This document shows, piece after piece, positions 11,833-22,894 of a DNA stretch of 64,000 nt. The first letter of the stretch is position 1, and each line of letters begins with the position of its first letter. Location: contig NC_077235.1 in the NCBI RefSeq assembly GCF_027887165.1, positions 48,911,395 through 48,975,394 of the forward strand, given 5' to 3'. A model generated the notes under the pieces. That model was not told the origin of the DNA. It made no database searches and worked only from the letters and a program-made list of their open reading frames with translations. This DNA is from Monodelphis domestica. Taxonomy: Eukaryota; Chordata; Mammalia; Didelphimorphia; Didelphidae. The position numbers and the translations under genes are program-made.

Positions 11833-12407
11833 AATATACATGTGAAATATATATGTGATCGTTTTGTGAAATATAGACACGAAATCACGGGTCCCCTTAG
11901 GGGAAAAAATTGTGCCAGGTATTGTACCATTCCCTGGGGACCCCCCCAAAAGCCAAATCAATCCCTTTATTGAAGGAAGATACCTTCTGGAGGGGAACCA
12001 ACATGCATCCATATATAAATATTCATAGACTGTCTCCACTTCTCCTTCCGTCCTCCAGAAAAAACAAAAAGGGACCCGTCCTACTGTGTGTGATGTGATG
12101 TGCAATGTGCGGCAGTTCAGTCAAGCAATTCATTCCCAATAGATTAGAATGAAGATGCCCTCATATTCGTTGAGGCATTACTGGGGCAGCCCCAGTAGAG
12201 GTTGCCCAAATAAGAAGTGGTCAGTGGGCATAAAAGCAAAGCTGATGGAGGAAGATGCAGTTCAAGCAGCCCCAGAAATTCCCCATCCACATACATAGAA
12301 TGCATCAGCAAGACAGAGGCTAGGGCAAAAGTGGAGGTGGAGGGGAAAGTCTCAGCATTCTTTTTTTTTTTTTAATGCACAAATATTTTTGTTGTGAAAC
12401 TCACTAG

Positions 12408-12542
12408 GAGAGGCAGCTCAGTGGATAGAGCACACATCTGTAATCAGGAGGAGCTGGGTTCAAATTTGACCTCAGACACTTCCTAGCTATGTAACCCTAA
12501 GGAAGTTACTTAACCCCAATTGCCTAGCAGTTGCCTCTTTTT
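12408..12542 (+). mobile_element. MAR1-type CORE-SINE, short
   Basis: GGCAGCTCAGTGGATAGAGC, GAGCTGGGTTCAAATTTGAC and CTTAACCCCAATTGCCTAG mark tRNA-like head and core; the poly-T of the next SINE abuts its 3' end. Confidence 0.75.
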
Positions 12543-12738
12543 TTAAACCCTCACCTTCCATTTTAGAATCAATACTGTGTATTGGCTCCAAGGCAGAAGA
12601 GTGGTAAGGGCTAGGCAATGGGGGTCAAGTGACTTGTCCAGGGTCACACAGCTGGGAAGTGTCTGAGGCCAGATTTGAACCTGGGACCTCCCGTCTCTAG
12701 GCCTGGCTCTCAATGTACTGAGCAACCCAGCTGTCCCC
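12543..12738 (-). mobile_element. Marsupial tRNA-derived CORE-SINE (WSINE-like family), copy 1
   Basis: Full-length minus-strand copy: A-tail complement, CTCACCTTCCATTTTAGAAT, GTGTATTGGCTCCAAGGCAG, GTCACACAGCTGGGAAGTG and the tRNA-like head ending ACCCAGCTGTCCCC. This family is the most abundant repeat in the window and its sense strand starts GGGGGCAGCTGGGTGGCTC. Confidence 0.9.
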
Positions 12739-13039
12739 CCTCCCCCCAGCCCTTGCCTTTTTTAATTAGGCTGTTGCTACTACTGAAGGATAGGATTTTT
12801 TATTTGTTTGTTTGTTTAAAAGCCATTACAAAAAGAAAACCAACCCAGAAAAACAATCCCTGCCCTTCCAGAGTCAGTATTCTACTCAATAGATTGTAAA
12901 CTATTGAATAGGGTCCCTTAAGGACCATCTGATTGAAGCCTTTTACTTTAAAGATGAGGAAACTGGGGCCTCAAAATGGGAAATGACTCATTCAAGGTTG
13001 TCCAGCAAGCAAGTGGCCTAGAGGAGTGTTTTGGAATAG

Positions 13040-13260
13040 GAGAGAATTATAATTCTATTACTTTGCATTTATATAGCCTGCTTCAGTCCTCACTACAACT
13101 CTGGGAGGCAGCTGCTATTATTATCTCTCTTTTTACAAATGAGAAACCAACCCAAGGCTAAAAGAATTTATAAATGCCTTGCCTAGATTCCTGCTGCTAG
13201 TCCAAGAGGGAAGAAAGGCTTTCTAAATTTCAAGGGTAGCACTCTGCCCACTGGGCCAGA
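13040..13260 (-). mobile_element. MIR-type SINE remnant
   Basis: CACTACAACTCTGGGAGGCA, TTACAAATGAGAAACCAACC and a diverged core are in reverse MIR order. Confidence 0.5.
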
Positions 13261-13324
13261 TCCCCAAGGCTTCCCAAAGAAGCTTTGGAGGCCAAGTTCC
13301 CCAAGTTTATTACCCTCTCTGTAA

Positions 13325-13570
13325 AACTGCATAATAACAGCCAGCTAGCAGTTATACAGCACTTATTATAGGCCACAGTGCTTTACAGTTATTAGCTCAT
13401 TTGATCCTCACATTCATCCTGAGGGATAGATCCTATTATTAGCCCCATTTTACAGATGTGAAACCTGAGGAAGACCGTTAAATGGTTTGCCTAGGGTCAC
13501 CCAGCTAGTCAATTTTATGAGACTGGATTTGATCTCAAGTTTTCTGACTTGAGGCCCAATTCTCTCAACC
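13325..13570 (-). mobile_element. MIR-type SINE
   Basis: CAGTGCTTTACAGTTATTAG, CCCCATTTTACAGATGTGAA and GGTCACCCAGCTAGTCAATT follow the reverse complement of MIR over most of its length. Confidence 0.7.
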
Positions 13571-13671
13571 CCCTTCTCCACCATAGCTTCTCCTAGTACT
13601 TCCTCCTCTCTGTGTCAGCAATACATAACACAGTGCTTTGTACAGAGTATACTTGTTTGTTTGTTTGTTTG

Positions 13672-13920
13672 TTTGTTATTGTTCAGTGGTTTCCCTTGTG
13701 TTTGACTCTTAATGATCCTATTTAGGGTTGGGTTTTTTTTTTTTTTGGCAAAGATCTTAGAGGGGTTTGCCATGTCCTTTTCCAGCTCATTGACAGATGA
13801 GGAAACTGAGGCAAACAGGGTATAATGACTTGCCCAGGATCACACAGCTAGTAAATATCTGAGGCCTGATTGGAACTTTGAGTCTTCCTGATTCTATTCA
13901 CTTTACCACCTAACTGTTCT
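13672..13920 (-). mobile_element. CORE-SINE with RTE-like tail (MAR1-type)
   Basis: ATTGTTCAGTGGTTTCCCTT starts the tail, then GGTTTGCCATGTCCTTTTCC, GAGGAAACTGAGGCAAACAG and GGATCACACAGCTAGTAAAT. A (GTTT)n tract flanks its 3' end at 13655-13673. Confidence 0.75.
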
Positions 13921-13959
13921 GTTGTTTGTTCAACTAAAATGGCTCCTTCAAGGTGGGGT

Positions 13960-14385
13960 GATATTGCACAGTGAGCTGGAATTGGAATTAAAGAGAGACC
14001 TGGGTTCAGATTCTGACTTTTTGAATCCCAGGGCAAATCACTTGATTTCTCTAAACTTCAATGTCTTCCCTGGTAATATGGAGTTAATAAAATTTGAAGT
14101 ATCCACTAAGGGCTGCTATTAGGCTTAGGCTCAAATGAGATGATGTATAAATATCACTTTGCAACTCCTTTTTTTTAAACCTTTACCTTCCGTCTTGGAA
14201 TCAATGCCGTGTATTGGTTCTAAGGCAGAAGAGCAGTAAGGGCTAGGCAATGGGGGTCAAGTGACTTGTCCAGGGTCACCCAGCTGGGAAGTGTCTGAGG
14301 CCACATTTGAACCCATGACTCTGGGCCTGGCTCTCAATCCACTGAGTCACCCAGCTGCCCTCCACTTTGCAACTCTTAAAGGAAT
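13960..14385 (+). mobile_element. MIR-type SINE split by a younger SINE
   Basis: CCTGGGTTCAGATTCTGACT, GGCAAATCACTTGATTTCTC and TCAAATGAGATGATGTATAA are plus-strand MIR. It stops at CACTTTGCAACTC (14155-14167) and resumes with the same 13 bases at 14363-14375 after the inserted SINE. Confidence 0.7.
14168..14362 (-). mobile_element. WSINE-like SINE, copy 2, with 13-bp target-site duplication
   Basis: Complete minus-strand copy flanked by CACTTTGCAACTC on both sides (14155-14167 and 14363-14375), inside a MIR. Confidence 0.93.
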
Positions 14386-14457
14386 ATATATATATATATA
14401 TATTAATATATATTATATATATAATATTAATATATTAATATATATATATATATATTA
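14383..14457. repeat. (TA)n / TAT-rich low-complexity tract
   Basis: Uninterrupted TA dinucleotides alternating with ATTAATAT blocks. Confidence 0.9.
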
Positions 14458-14749
14458 AGTCCAAAAGCTTCTTCTGCCCACATTTGAAGATTCTTTACAG
14501 TCTCAGTTCACTTTATGTACTCTTCTGACCCTTTTTCCATAATCCCCTAACAGCGACCCTTCACACTAGACTCCGGAGTCACTGTGTTTGCTCTTGCCAC
14601 TATATCTTTGCACATGCACCCCTGTCTGTTTGCAGTCCTCATCTCCTTCCCATCTGCCTATCCTTACCAATCTTATCCATCATTCAAGGCACCCGCCACG
14701 TGTCATGTCCTCTAAGAGGCCCCCTTTCACAACTATAATCACTTAGGCG

Positions 14750-14860
14750 AGCATTTTATTAATTACCTACTATGTACCAGCCATTATACTAAAGAGAGGG
14801 ATAAAGAAACAAAAGTGAAATAGTCCCTGCCCTCAAGGAATTTACATTCTAAAGTCTCCT
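14750..14860 (+). repeat. Old interspersed repeat fragment
   Basis: ATTACCTACTATGTACCAGC then CTCAAGGAATTTACATTCTA; the same pattern recurs at 17100, 30490, 33365 and 55390 and is common in mammals, but I cannot name the family with confidence. Confidence 0.4.
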
Positions 14861-14952
14861 CTGGCCTGTTGTTTCTCTCTTCTCTAAATTCTTATCATAA
14901 TTATTGTCTTCACCATACCTTGAGGCCCTAAATTGGACACTGTTCTCAAATT

Positions 14953-16073
14953 CTTTCTTTTTTTCTTTTTTTTCCCTAAACCCTTCCTTACCTTAGTAGG
15001 GCATCAATTCTTTTTTTTTTTTTTAATTTCTAAACCCTTACCTTGGTAGGGCATCAATTCTTTTTTTTTAGTTTCTAAACCCTTACCTTAGTAGGAGATC
15101 AAATCTTTCTTTTTAAATTTCTAAACCCTTACCTTAGTAGGGCATCAATTCTTTTTTTTTAAATTTCTAAACTCTTACTTTAGTAGGGCATCAATTCTTT
15201 ATTTTTAAATTTCTAAACCCTTACCTTAGTAGGGAATTAATTTTTTCTTTTTAAATTTCTAAACCCTTACCTTAGTAGGGCATCAATTCTTTTTTTTTTT
15301 TAATTTCTAAACTCTTACTTTAGTAGGGCATCAATTCTTTTTAAATTTCTAAACCCTTACCTTAGTAGGGGAATCAATTCTTTTTTTTTTTTAATTTCTA
15401 AACCCTTACTTTAGCAGGGCATCAATTTTTTTTTAAATTTCTAAACTCTTACTTTAGTAGGGCATCAATTCTTTTTAAATTTCTAAACCCTTAACTTAGT
15501 AGGGTAATCAATTCTTTTTTTTTTAAATTTCTAAACCCTTACCTTAGTAGGGCACCAATTCTTTTTTTTTTTAATTTCTAAACTCTTACTTTAGTAGGGC
15601 ATCAATTCTTTTTAAATTTCTAAACCCTTAACTTAGTAGGGTAATCAATTCTTTTTTTTTTAAATTTCTAAACCCTTACCTTAGTAGGGCACCAATTCTT
15701 TTTTTTTTAATTTCTAAACTCTTACTTTAGCAGAGCATCAATTCTTTATTTTTAAATTTCTAAACCCTTACCTTAGTAGGGAATTAATTTTTTCTTTTTA
15801 AATTTCTAAACCCTTACCTTAGTAGGGTATCAATTCTTTTTTTTTTTTAGTTTCTAAACCCTTACCTTAGTAGGGCATCAATTCTTTTTTTTTTTAATTT
15901 CTAAACCCTTACCTTAGTAGGGCATCAATTCTTTTTTTTTTTTAGTTTCTAAACCCTTACCTTAGTAGGGGAATCAATTCTTTTTTTTGAATTTCTAAAC
16001 CCTTACTTTAGCAGGGCATCAATTCTTTATTTTCAAATTTCTAAACCCTTACCTTAGTAGAGTATCAATTCTT
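14953..16073. repeat. SINE-tail minisatellite, ~24 units of ~38-50 bp
   Basis: About 24 head-to-tail units of the form TTTCTAAACCCTTACCTTAG + TAGGGCATCAATTC + a T-run of variable length. Variants include ACTCTTACTTT, TTAACTTAG and GGGAATTAATT. The unit matches the 3' end of the adjoining minus-strand SINE (TTAACCCTTACCTTCTG then AGAATCAATTCT at ~16084). The array and that SINE together sit between a shared flank, TGTTCTC(A/C)AATT, at 14941-14952 and 16272-16283. The array therefore lies inside the insertion and grew from the SINE 3' end plus its A-tail. Confidence 0.9.
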
Positions 16074-16271
16074 TTTTTTTTTTTAACCCTTACCTTCTGT
16101 TTGAGAATCAATTCTAAGTATTGGTTCTAAGGTAGGAGAGTAGTAAGGGCTAGGCTATTGGGGTTAAGTGACTTGTCTAGGGTCACATAGCTAGAAAGTA
16201 TCTGAGGCCACATCCGAACCCAGGACTTCTTGACTCCAGGCTTAGTGCTGTAACACTATCTACTTGCACCT
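16074..16271 (-). mobile_element. WSINE-like SINE, copy 3, parent of the adjacent minisatellite
   Basis: Minus-strand copy with CTTACCTTCTGTTTGAGAAT, GTATTGGTTCTAAGGTAGGA and GGTCACATAGCTAGAAAGTA. Its 3' tail side continues straight into the array at 14953-16073. Target-site duplication at 14941-14952 / 16272-16283 (one mismatch in 12). Confidence 0.85.
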
Positions 16272-17094
16272 TGTTCTCCAATTATTTATTTTGTATAAGT
16301 GTAGTTGCCTTAAACTATAAGCTTTTTAAAGGCATCAGTGCTTCATAGTTCTCTTTTAGATCCGCTGGTGCTGGACCCATGCAGATACTTTTAGAAATGT
16401 ATGTTGATTACTTACCCTAGACATACATGCTGTGACTGAGAGTTGATTGGAATCCGTTTCCCCATAGGGTGTACTACCAGACCCCAAGGTGATTTCTTGT
16501 GGTTTGAGCTTAGTAGCCCGCCTTATTCCCATTTCTGGTTTTACAGACCTCCCTTCTATTCTGCCTCCGGTTTTCTAGGTTTTCTAGGCCCAAGAGTAGG
16601 CTGCGGCTTCTCAGATGGTCTAGATCCCCTTCAGCATCTTTCTTTAGTGCCAATTGCTGTATCTTTCCTCCCACACCTGAACATGGGTAGGCCACATGTG
16701 GAGATGGCCAGGGCTATAGAAGATGTGGTCTGGTTTGTGCCCAATCCCTTTCTTGGCTGTACCTGGTGTCTTGTTGATTTGGAGGTCAGCCTCAATGACC
16801 TGGCAGAGTGCTAAGTCAGCTTTTATCCCCCCTACAACCAATCTTTGCTCTGTGTCTCTGAGGAACTCACTTAACCTCTCACAAGACAATTAGCTGCCAA
16901 GAAAGTGTCTGCCTGTATTGGTGAAGGGAGTTTCCTCCTCTGGGAGGGCCCTACAGGAATGAAATCAAAGGCCCAACCCCTATCCCTGTTGAGTTGGAGC
17001 AAAGGAAAGGAGTCCACCATCACCACTGCGTTAAGGATGCTCAGCATGGTCCAGTAGATAGAGTGCTGCCTTTGGAAGCAGAGGCTCTGATCAA

Positions 17095-17365
17095 TATCCT
17101 GGCCCTATCACTTACTACCTATATCAGTAAACATTTATTAAGTGCCTACTATGTGCCAGGCAATTGCTAAGTGCTGGGGATACAAATATGAAAAAATAGA
17201 CAGTTTCCACCCTCAAGGCACCTTATCATCTAATGGAGGAAACCAAAACTCAAAAGGAAGCTGAAAAATGGAGGGATGGATTTGGAAGGCACCCAGTGTG
17301 AGATCAAGGTAGAGAAGAGGGGTCAGAGAAATCTCAGAGTAGTGCCCCCAACATAAGAAAAGAAA
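17095..17365 (+). repeat. Old interspersed repeat fragment
   Basis: CATTTATTAAGTGCCTACTA, GTGCTGGGGATACAAATATG and a GGAAGCTGAAAAATGGAGG tail; same unnamed family as 14750. Confidence 0.45.
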
Positions 17366-17379
17366 GATTTAACATGTTT

Positions 17380-17600
17380 CTTGTTCAGCCACATTCATTT
17401 CTTTGTGACCTTGTGGACCATAGCCAGCCCTGGAGTTTTCTTGGCATGATTTGCTAATTTGGAATGACTTGCTAATTCCTTCTCCAGTGGCACACAGGTT
17501 AAGTGACTTGCCCAGGGTCACACACTAGAGTAAATGGCTGAGGCTAGATTTGAACTCACATCTTCTTGACTCCACTGAGCCACATTCTGAGACAGCTCCC
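17380..17600 (-). mobile_element. CORE-SINE with RTE-like tail (MAR1-type)
   Basis: CTTGTTCAGCCACATTCATT begins the tail, then GGAGTTTTCTTGGCATGATT, AGTGACTTGCCCAGGGTCAC and GCTAGATTTGAACTCACATC. A small internal duplication of the TTGCTAATT segment is visible at ~17452-17476. Confidence 0.7.
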
Positions 17601-18269
17601 TCCTGAAAAGGAAGCTTCAGAGTTCATGACTTCATCCTCTAATCAGAGGAACAGAGGCTGGTGATGAGGTAGAGTACGAAGGCTGAAGAGATCTTGCAGA
17701 ATTATGAGGTTTTCCCAAAAATGACCTTCCTGAGGCATGATAGAGAAGTACTAGAGTAGTTCAGCCAGGTGAGAAATGAAGGTGACCTTGGGTAAGTGAC
17801 TTAGCCTCCCTAGGCTTCAGTTCTCTCATCTATAAAATAAAGAGATTTTATTAGATGGCCTCTGAAGTCCTTTCCAGATCTAGATCTATGAGACCATGAT
17901 ACTTGTTTTCTTGTATGATGTTGGGTAAGTCACTTCCCATTTCTCAGCTTTATTTTCCTCTTCTGTAAAACGAGGAGGTTGGAGTAGCTGGTCTCGGAGG
18001 TCTTCCACTTCCAATTCCATGAAATGTATACTTTATTCCATAATTGCCTCTGCCCTCTAGAATTCTCTAGTACTGAGGCTGATTGTGGCTTAGTGACATT
18101 TTTGGAAAATGAGGCAGGTAGCAGTGTTCTATGAAATGGCAGAATACGCAGTAGGATGGTTGGTAACACAGAGGTGATCCTTCTCTGGTCTTGGGAGCCC
18201 CAGAGTGAGTTGATGAAAAGGGAAGCCTGTATATATCCATTTTTCTAGAGTTCCTGGTAGTGAGTCAAC

Positions 18270-18900
18270 AAGTTATCACCTTTTGGAAAAACCTGGAAAG
18301 ACTTGCATGAACTGAGGCAAAGTGAAGTGAGCAGAACCAGAAGACCATTGTACACAGTGACAGCAATATTTGTTGATTAATAACTGTGAATAATCTAATT
18401 ATTCTGAGCAACACAGTAATACAAAACAACCCTAGAGACTCATGATAAAAAATGCCATCTGAGGGGCACCTGGGTGGATTGAGAGCCAGGCCTAGAGATG
18501 GGAGGTCCTGGGTTCAAATCTGGCCTCAGACACTTGTCAGCTGTGTGACCCTGGGCAAGTCACTTGACCCCCATTGCCTAGCCTTACCACTCTTCTGCCT
18601 TGGAACCAATAGAACCAATATTGATTCTAAGACAGAAGGTGAGGGGTTAAAAAATACCATCTGCCTTCAGAGAAAGAACTGATGGAGTCTGAAGGCAGAC
18701 CAAAAACATACTCTATTTTACTTTCTTCTTTTCCCCCCCTTTTTTGGTTTGTGATGTCTTCCACGAAATGACTTAAGTTGAGAAAATATTTTACATGATT
18801 GCACATGTAAAATCTATGTAATTTTGCTTACCATCTCAGGGAAGAAGGGAGAGAATTTGGAACACACACTTTTTGCAAAAAAAAACCTATTTTTAAAAAA
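18270..18900 (+). mobile_element. 5'-truncated L1, split by a SINE
   Basis: CTGGAAAGACTTGCATGAAC, AAGTGAGCAGAACCAGAAGA and TCATGATAAAAAATGCCATC lead to the SINE at 18462. Afterwards CTTCAGAGAAAGAACTGATG and TTTACATGATTGCACATGTA complete the L1 3'UTR. Different L1 subfamily from 22712. Confidence 0.7.
18462..18650 (+). mobile_element. WSINE-like SINE, copy 4, plus strand
   Basis: Head is slightly shortened (GGGGCACCTGGGTGGATTG), then TGGCCTCAGACACTTGTCAG and CTTACCACTCTTCTGCCTT. Flanked by AAAAATGCCATCTG / AAAAATACCATCTG as target-site duplication within the L1. Confidence 0.9.
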
Positions 18901-19316
18901 GTCTTTATCCTGAATCAATGACCATCCAGTCTTACAAAGTGATCCGATCTCCCACAGAACATTACAGAAAGTTCTCATCTGAGTGTAGGGATCCGTTCAA
19001 TAGACGGGGTGGACTGGTCCAAGGTAAGCAATGCTTTTATGTAGTTGAGGATTAAGAGATAAGGTGAGAAAGGTAGACTGGGAATAGATGACAGGTATAT
19101 GAATTGCAAGCCAAGTATTTTAGACTTGATTATGCTGGCAATCGTCATTACAGCCACTGAAAATGTTTGAGTAGCAGAAACTGACTTTTTGGAATAGTTT
19201 CTACAGATCTTAACTATTCTTTGGCTCACTTGCAGTTAAACCCAAGTGCGCAAAAAATGGGAAATTTGCATCTTCTCTTACTTTGGTTGTTTTTACTTTT
19301 AAAAGTCAGGAATAGG

Positions 19317-19526
19317 GGAGCAGCTGGGTGGCTCAGTGGATTGAGAGTCAAGCCTAGAGATGGGAGGTCCTAGGTTCAAATCTGGCCTCAGATACTTCCC
19401 AGCTGTGTGACCCTGGGCAAGTCACTTGACCCCCATTGCCTAGCCCTTACCACTCTTCTGCCTTGGAGCCAAAACACAGTATTGACTCAAAGGGTTTTTA
19501 CTCAAAGGTAAGGGTTTAATTTTTTA
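19317..19526 (+). mobile_element. WSINE-like SINE, copy 5, with 16-bp target-site duplication
   Basis: Full-length, flanked by AAAAGTCAGGAATAGG at 19301-19316 and 19527-19542. The 3' end carries a short internal repeat (ACTCAAAGG twice). Confidence 0.93.
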
Positions 19527-20050
19527 AAAAGTCAGGAATAGGTTAGATACTTAAATTTTTTAAATGGTGTTTATTATGCATCTGACACGCATTAGCAAAC
19601 ATGAACATTTCTGAACATAAAGAATTGCCTGTAAAACTGTGAATTTCTTTTACTTGAAACTTGATTTTCTAAAAGAATATATAAAATTTGTGTTTATCTC
19701 AGCTACATCTTGGCTGGGTAACCCTAGTCAAGTCACTTAACCATCTCAATGCTCTAGATAACTTTCTGAGATAACGAATAGCAGAAAAGGTGCCAAACTG
19801 CATTGGTAGGGGGAATTTCCTTGTCCCTACACTGTTGAAATCACAAGTCCAGTCCATAACTTCATATATTATCACAATACTGCTAACACCGCCTTATTAC
19901 TTGTTTCTTTCTGAAATTTTTATATATTTCTTAAAATTTTCCTGATACTCTTCTTCATTTTTTGGGAAAGGAGAGGCAGCACTTTCATTCCCTCCATCTA
20001 ACTCCCAACCAAACAGGAAGAAGATTTTTGAAAATTTTTAGTTTCTTTCT

Positions 20051-20252
20051 TTTTTTTTTAACCCTTACCTTCCGTCTTGGAGTCAATACTGTGTATTGGC
20101 TCCAAGGCAGAAGAGTGGTAAGGGCTAGGCAAAGGGGGTCAAGTGACTTGCCCAGGGTCACACAGCTGGGAAGTAGCTGAGGCCAAATTTGAACCCAGGA
20201 CCTCCCGTCTCTAGGCCTGGCTCTCAATCCACTGAGCTACCCAGCTGCCCCC
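20051..20252 (-). mobile_element. WSINE-like SINE, copy 6
   Basis: Full-length minus-strand copy near the family consensus, flanked by TTTAGTTTCTTTCT / TTTAGTTTATTTCT. Confidence 0.93.
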
Positions 20253-20458
20253 TTTAGTTTATTTCTTAGCCACTCTCGGTTCTGTTTTTATGTGAACACT
20301 ACCTAAAATGGTTACACTATTTCTCACAGACCCCAATAGACCAAAATTCTTAAGCCTGAATTTTTTTCAGGTCCTTTTAAAGAACTAACAAAGATTTAGC
20401 AGTTTTTCAATATTTTAAAAAATTGTTCCATATATATTCATAGATTCATAGTCTTTTT

Positions 20459-20622
20459 TGTTTAAACCCTTACCTTCTGTCTTGGAGTCAATACTGTGTA
20501 TTGGCTCCAAGGCAGAAGAGTGGTAAGGGCTAGGCAATGGGGGTTAAGGGACTTGCCCAGGGTCACACAGTTGGGAAGTGTCTGAGGGCAGATTTGAACC
20601 TAGGACCTCCCATCTCTATGCG
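20459..20622 (-). mobile_element. WSINE-like SINE, copy 7, 5'-truncated
   Basis: Tail and core present (CCCTTACCTTCTGTCTTGGA; GGGTCACACAGTTGGGAAGT), ending at CCTCCCATCTCTATGC without the last ~30 bases of the tRNA-like head. ATTCATAGTCTT occurs on both sides (near 20448 and 20625), a likely target-site duplication. Confidence 0.88.
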
Positions 20623-20859
20623 ATTCATAGTCTTAAAGCTATCAGGGACCTCAGAAGCCATAATAAACAAGTAACAAATAAAATCAGCACATTTTGCTAC
20701 TCCCTGCTTTCTGCATGACATTTATTTTTAGTAACTGGTTTTTCATAAAGCCGGTTTTTCTAAAGTAAATCATTTAAACCAGTTAATTTGGGCTGGTTCA
20801 GAGGTGAGACTTTGAAATTTGTTAGCATCTTTTGGGACTTTCTGTTTCTTTCATATTTT

Positions 20860-20965
20860 CTTTTTTTTCCTTTTTTCCCCATTTGAATTAATTTATTTAG
20901 TCAATTTAGAACATTATTCTTTGGTTACAATAATCACATTATTTCCTTCCCTCCCTCCCCTCCAT
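20860..20965 (-). mobile_element. L1 3' end fragment
   Basis: CATTTGAATTAATTTATTTA, AACATTATTCTTTGGTTAC and a CCCTCCCTCCCCTCC tract match the L1 3' terminus seen at 42999. Confidence 0.6.
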
Positions 20966-21028
20966 CCTTCTTTCATCTTTTCAAAAGAGAGACAGGTACT
21001 TAAACCATTTGCCTGGGGTCACCCAATT

Positions 21029-21062
21029 TATGTCCCTTCCTTCCTCCCTTCCTTCCTCTCTT
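21029..21062. repeat. (CCTT)n pyrimidine microsatellite
   Basis: Repeats of CTTC/CCTT. Confidence 0.75.
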
Positions 21063-21149
21063 TTTTTTGTTTGTTTTGCACACAAGCAAAGGAATTTAGT
21101 CATTTTTTTCAGTGTGGATTCAGCTTTAAGAGAGTATAAAATCACTAAA

Positions 21150-21310
21150 GCTTATTCCTGGTTAGAGGACCTGAATTCAAATTTGAGCTCCCTACCTAGT
21201 TGACCTTGGGCAAAGCACTTAAGCTCTCTGGTCCTTGGTCCCCTCATCTATTAAATGAAGGAGCTGAACTCAATGATCTCTAAATTCCTTTTCAGCTCAG
21301 ATGCTATGAG
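21150..21310 (+). mobile_element. MIR-type SINE
   Basis: GACCTGAATTCAAATTTGAG, TTGGGCAAAGCACTTAAGCT and TCATCTATTAAATGAAGGAG lie in MIR order. Confidence 0.6.
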
Positions 21311-22833
21311 TCTAAGTGAAAATATGAGGACTATCATATATATGTAGAAGTAAAGGGACTGATTGAGGGGTTTCCTGACCAACTGGATAAGTCTACAAGG
21401 TGATGCTATACACATTCAAGTTATCATTACTCTACAATTGGAAAGTTGTTGAATAAGTTGCCCGACAATTAGCGTAATGGCAGCCTACGAGGGTTGCTGC
21501 TGATCAGGCCTATGTGAAGTGAAGCCAACTGATAGCACAGAGACAGGCACACAATGATATTGTTATTGTTCAAGAAGGACTGGCCCTGAAGGGGAGCCGT
21601 ATCCAAAGTATTTTTTTTCTTCTTTACTTAGTCATTTGGTTTTGTCATGGTAAAAGGTAAGACTTTTTTTTAAAGATTTTTGCGTCTTGTTTTGCGTGCT
21701 TATTTGATTTTTTGGTGGACAGTACATTTAATATATTTTTTAAAACTGATTTATTATATTTGGCAGTTTTTTCAGTATGCAAATAGGCTTAGCGTTCTCT
21801 ATTTATATATCGTACACAAATGTTCCCAAGTCTCTACTTTTATCCCAGGCATATTCCATACTCCCAGACCTCACTTCCACACCCTCCGTGGCCCCACCAT
21901 GTTTTAAGGCCAAAAGCATTCCATGACCAAATGAGTGTGGTTTATTTTAAATGTAGCACCAACAGACACTGCTCTGTCCTAAGCAGGGTGTGCTTTCTAG
22001 CTCTTTCAAAGCCCTACATAAACTTTATTTGTCCAAAAAAAAATTTGTGGAATGTTCCTTGACATTCTGTATTTTGTCAGAAATCACCTAACAGGCATTT
22101 AAAAAAACATCAGTGCTGGGCCTTTGAATAACTGCACTTATACATTTTAAGCTACGATTTTGGAGAAGTAGGGACTCTTTCCAATGGTTCACATGGAAAT
22201 CCATCCACAGGACTCATTCTGTGGAACTCTTGTCAATGCCACCCATAGATATATCATAGACTTTGAACTGAATCTCTAACTCTGTACTCTGGAAACACAG
22301 ACCTCCTCCCTGTTCCCCCACTCCAAACACATATGTTGAAAAGAACAATTATTACATTGATTCATGTCCTTGGCATTCAAAGTACAGCCTTCAAAAATTA
22401 GCCATAGGCTCATGTTAGCACCACAAGCTGAGAACTACGATCCAAGGCAAAAGCCCAGGGCTTTGTGCTAGTGTGGAAATCAGAGCAGGGTCAATATGGA
22501 AGACTCAGTTAAGTTGTCACTAAGGCAATTTCATATAGAGGATGAAGCCTTCAACTAAATTTGAATTCTGGGCCTGCTGCTCCGGGAATAAGCAATTATC
22601 AAGTACCTACTATGTGTTGTTGGGCACTGTGCTAAGTGCTATACAGATTATTCTCTCAGTTAATATTATCTTTTCCAAAATCTTACCTTCTGTCTTAGAA
22701 TTAATACTCAGTGTAGCAAAGAATTGGAAACTAAAGGGATGCCCCTTAATTGGGGAATGGCTGAACGAATTGTGGTATATGATGGTGATGGAAGGGAGGA
22801 TGGGTGAACAGGATGTTTCAGAAAGAGCTGAAA

Positions 22834-22894
22834 AGGAAAGAACATGAATTATGTAACCATGGAAAAATGTTCTTAATAAATAAAATGTAAAAAA
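22834..22894 (+). mobile_element. 61-bp L1 3' tail inserted into another L1
   Basis: The stretch ACATGAATTATGTAACCATG plus an A-rich tail is the last part of an L1 3'UTR, misplaced in the middle of the host L1. It is flanked by AAAGAGCTGAAA / AAAGAGCTCGAAA from the host element. Confidence 0.75.

Noticed and set aside
14960-16073. Possible telomere-like repeat because units contain AACCCTTAC
   Set aside because: Unit length (~38-50 bp) and match to the adjoining SINE 3' end explain it; no TTAGGG arrays are present.
16443-16814. 123-codon plus-strand frame
   Set aside because: No splice signals, no recognisable domain, and overlapping frames on the other strand; likely chance.
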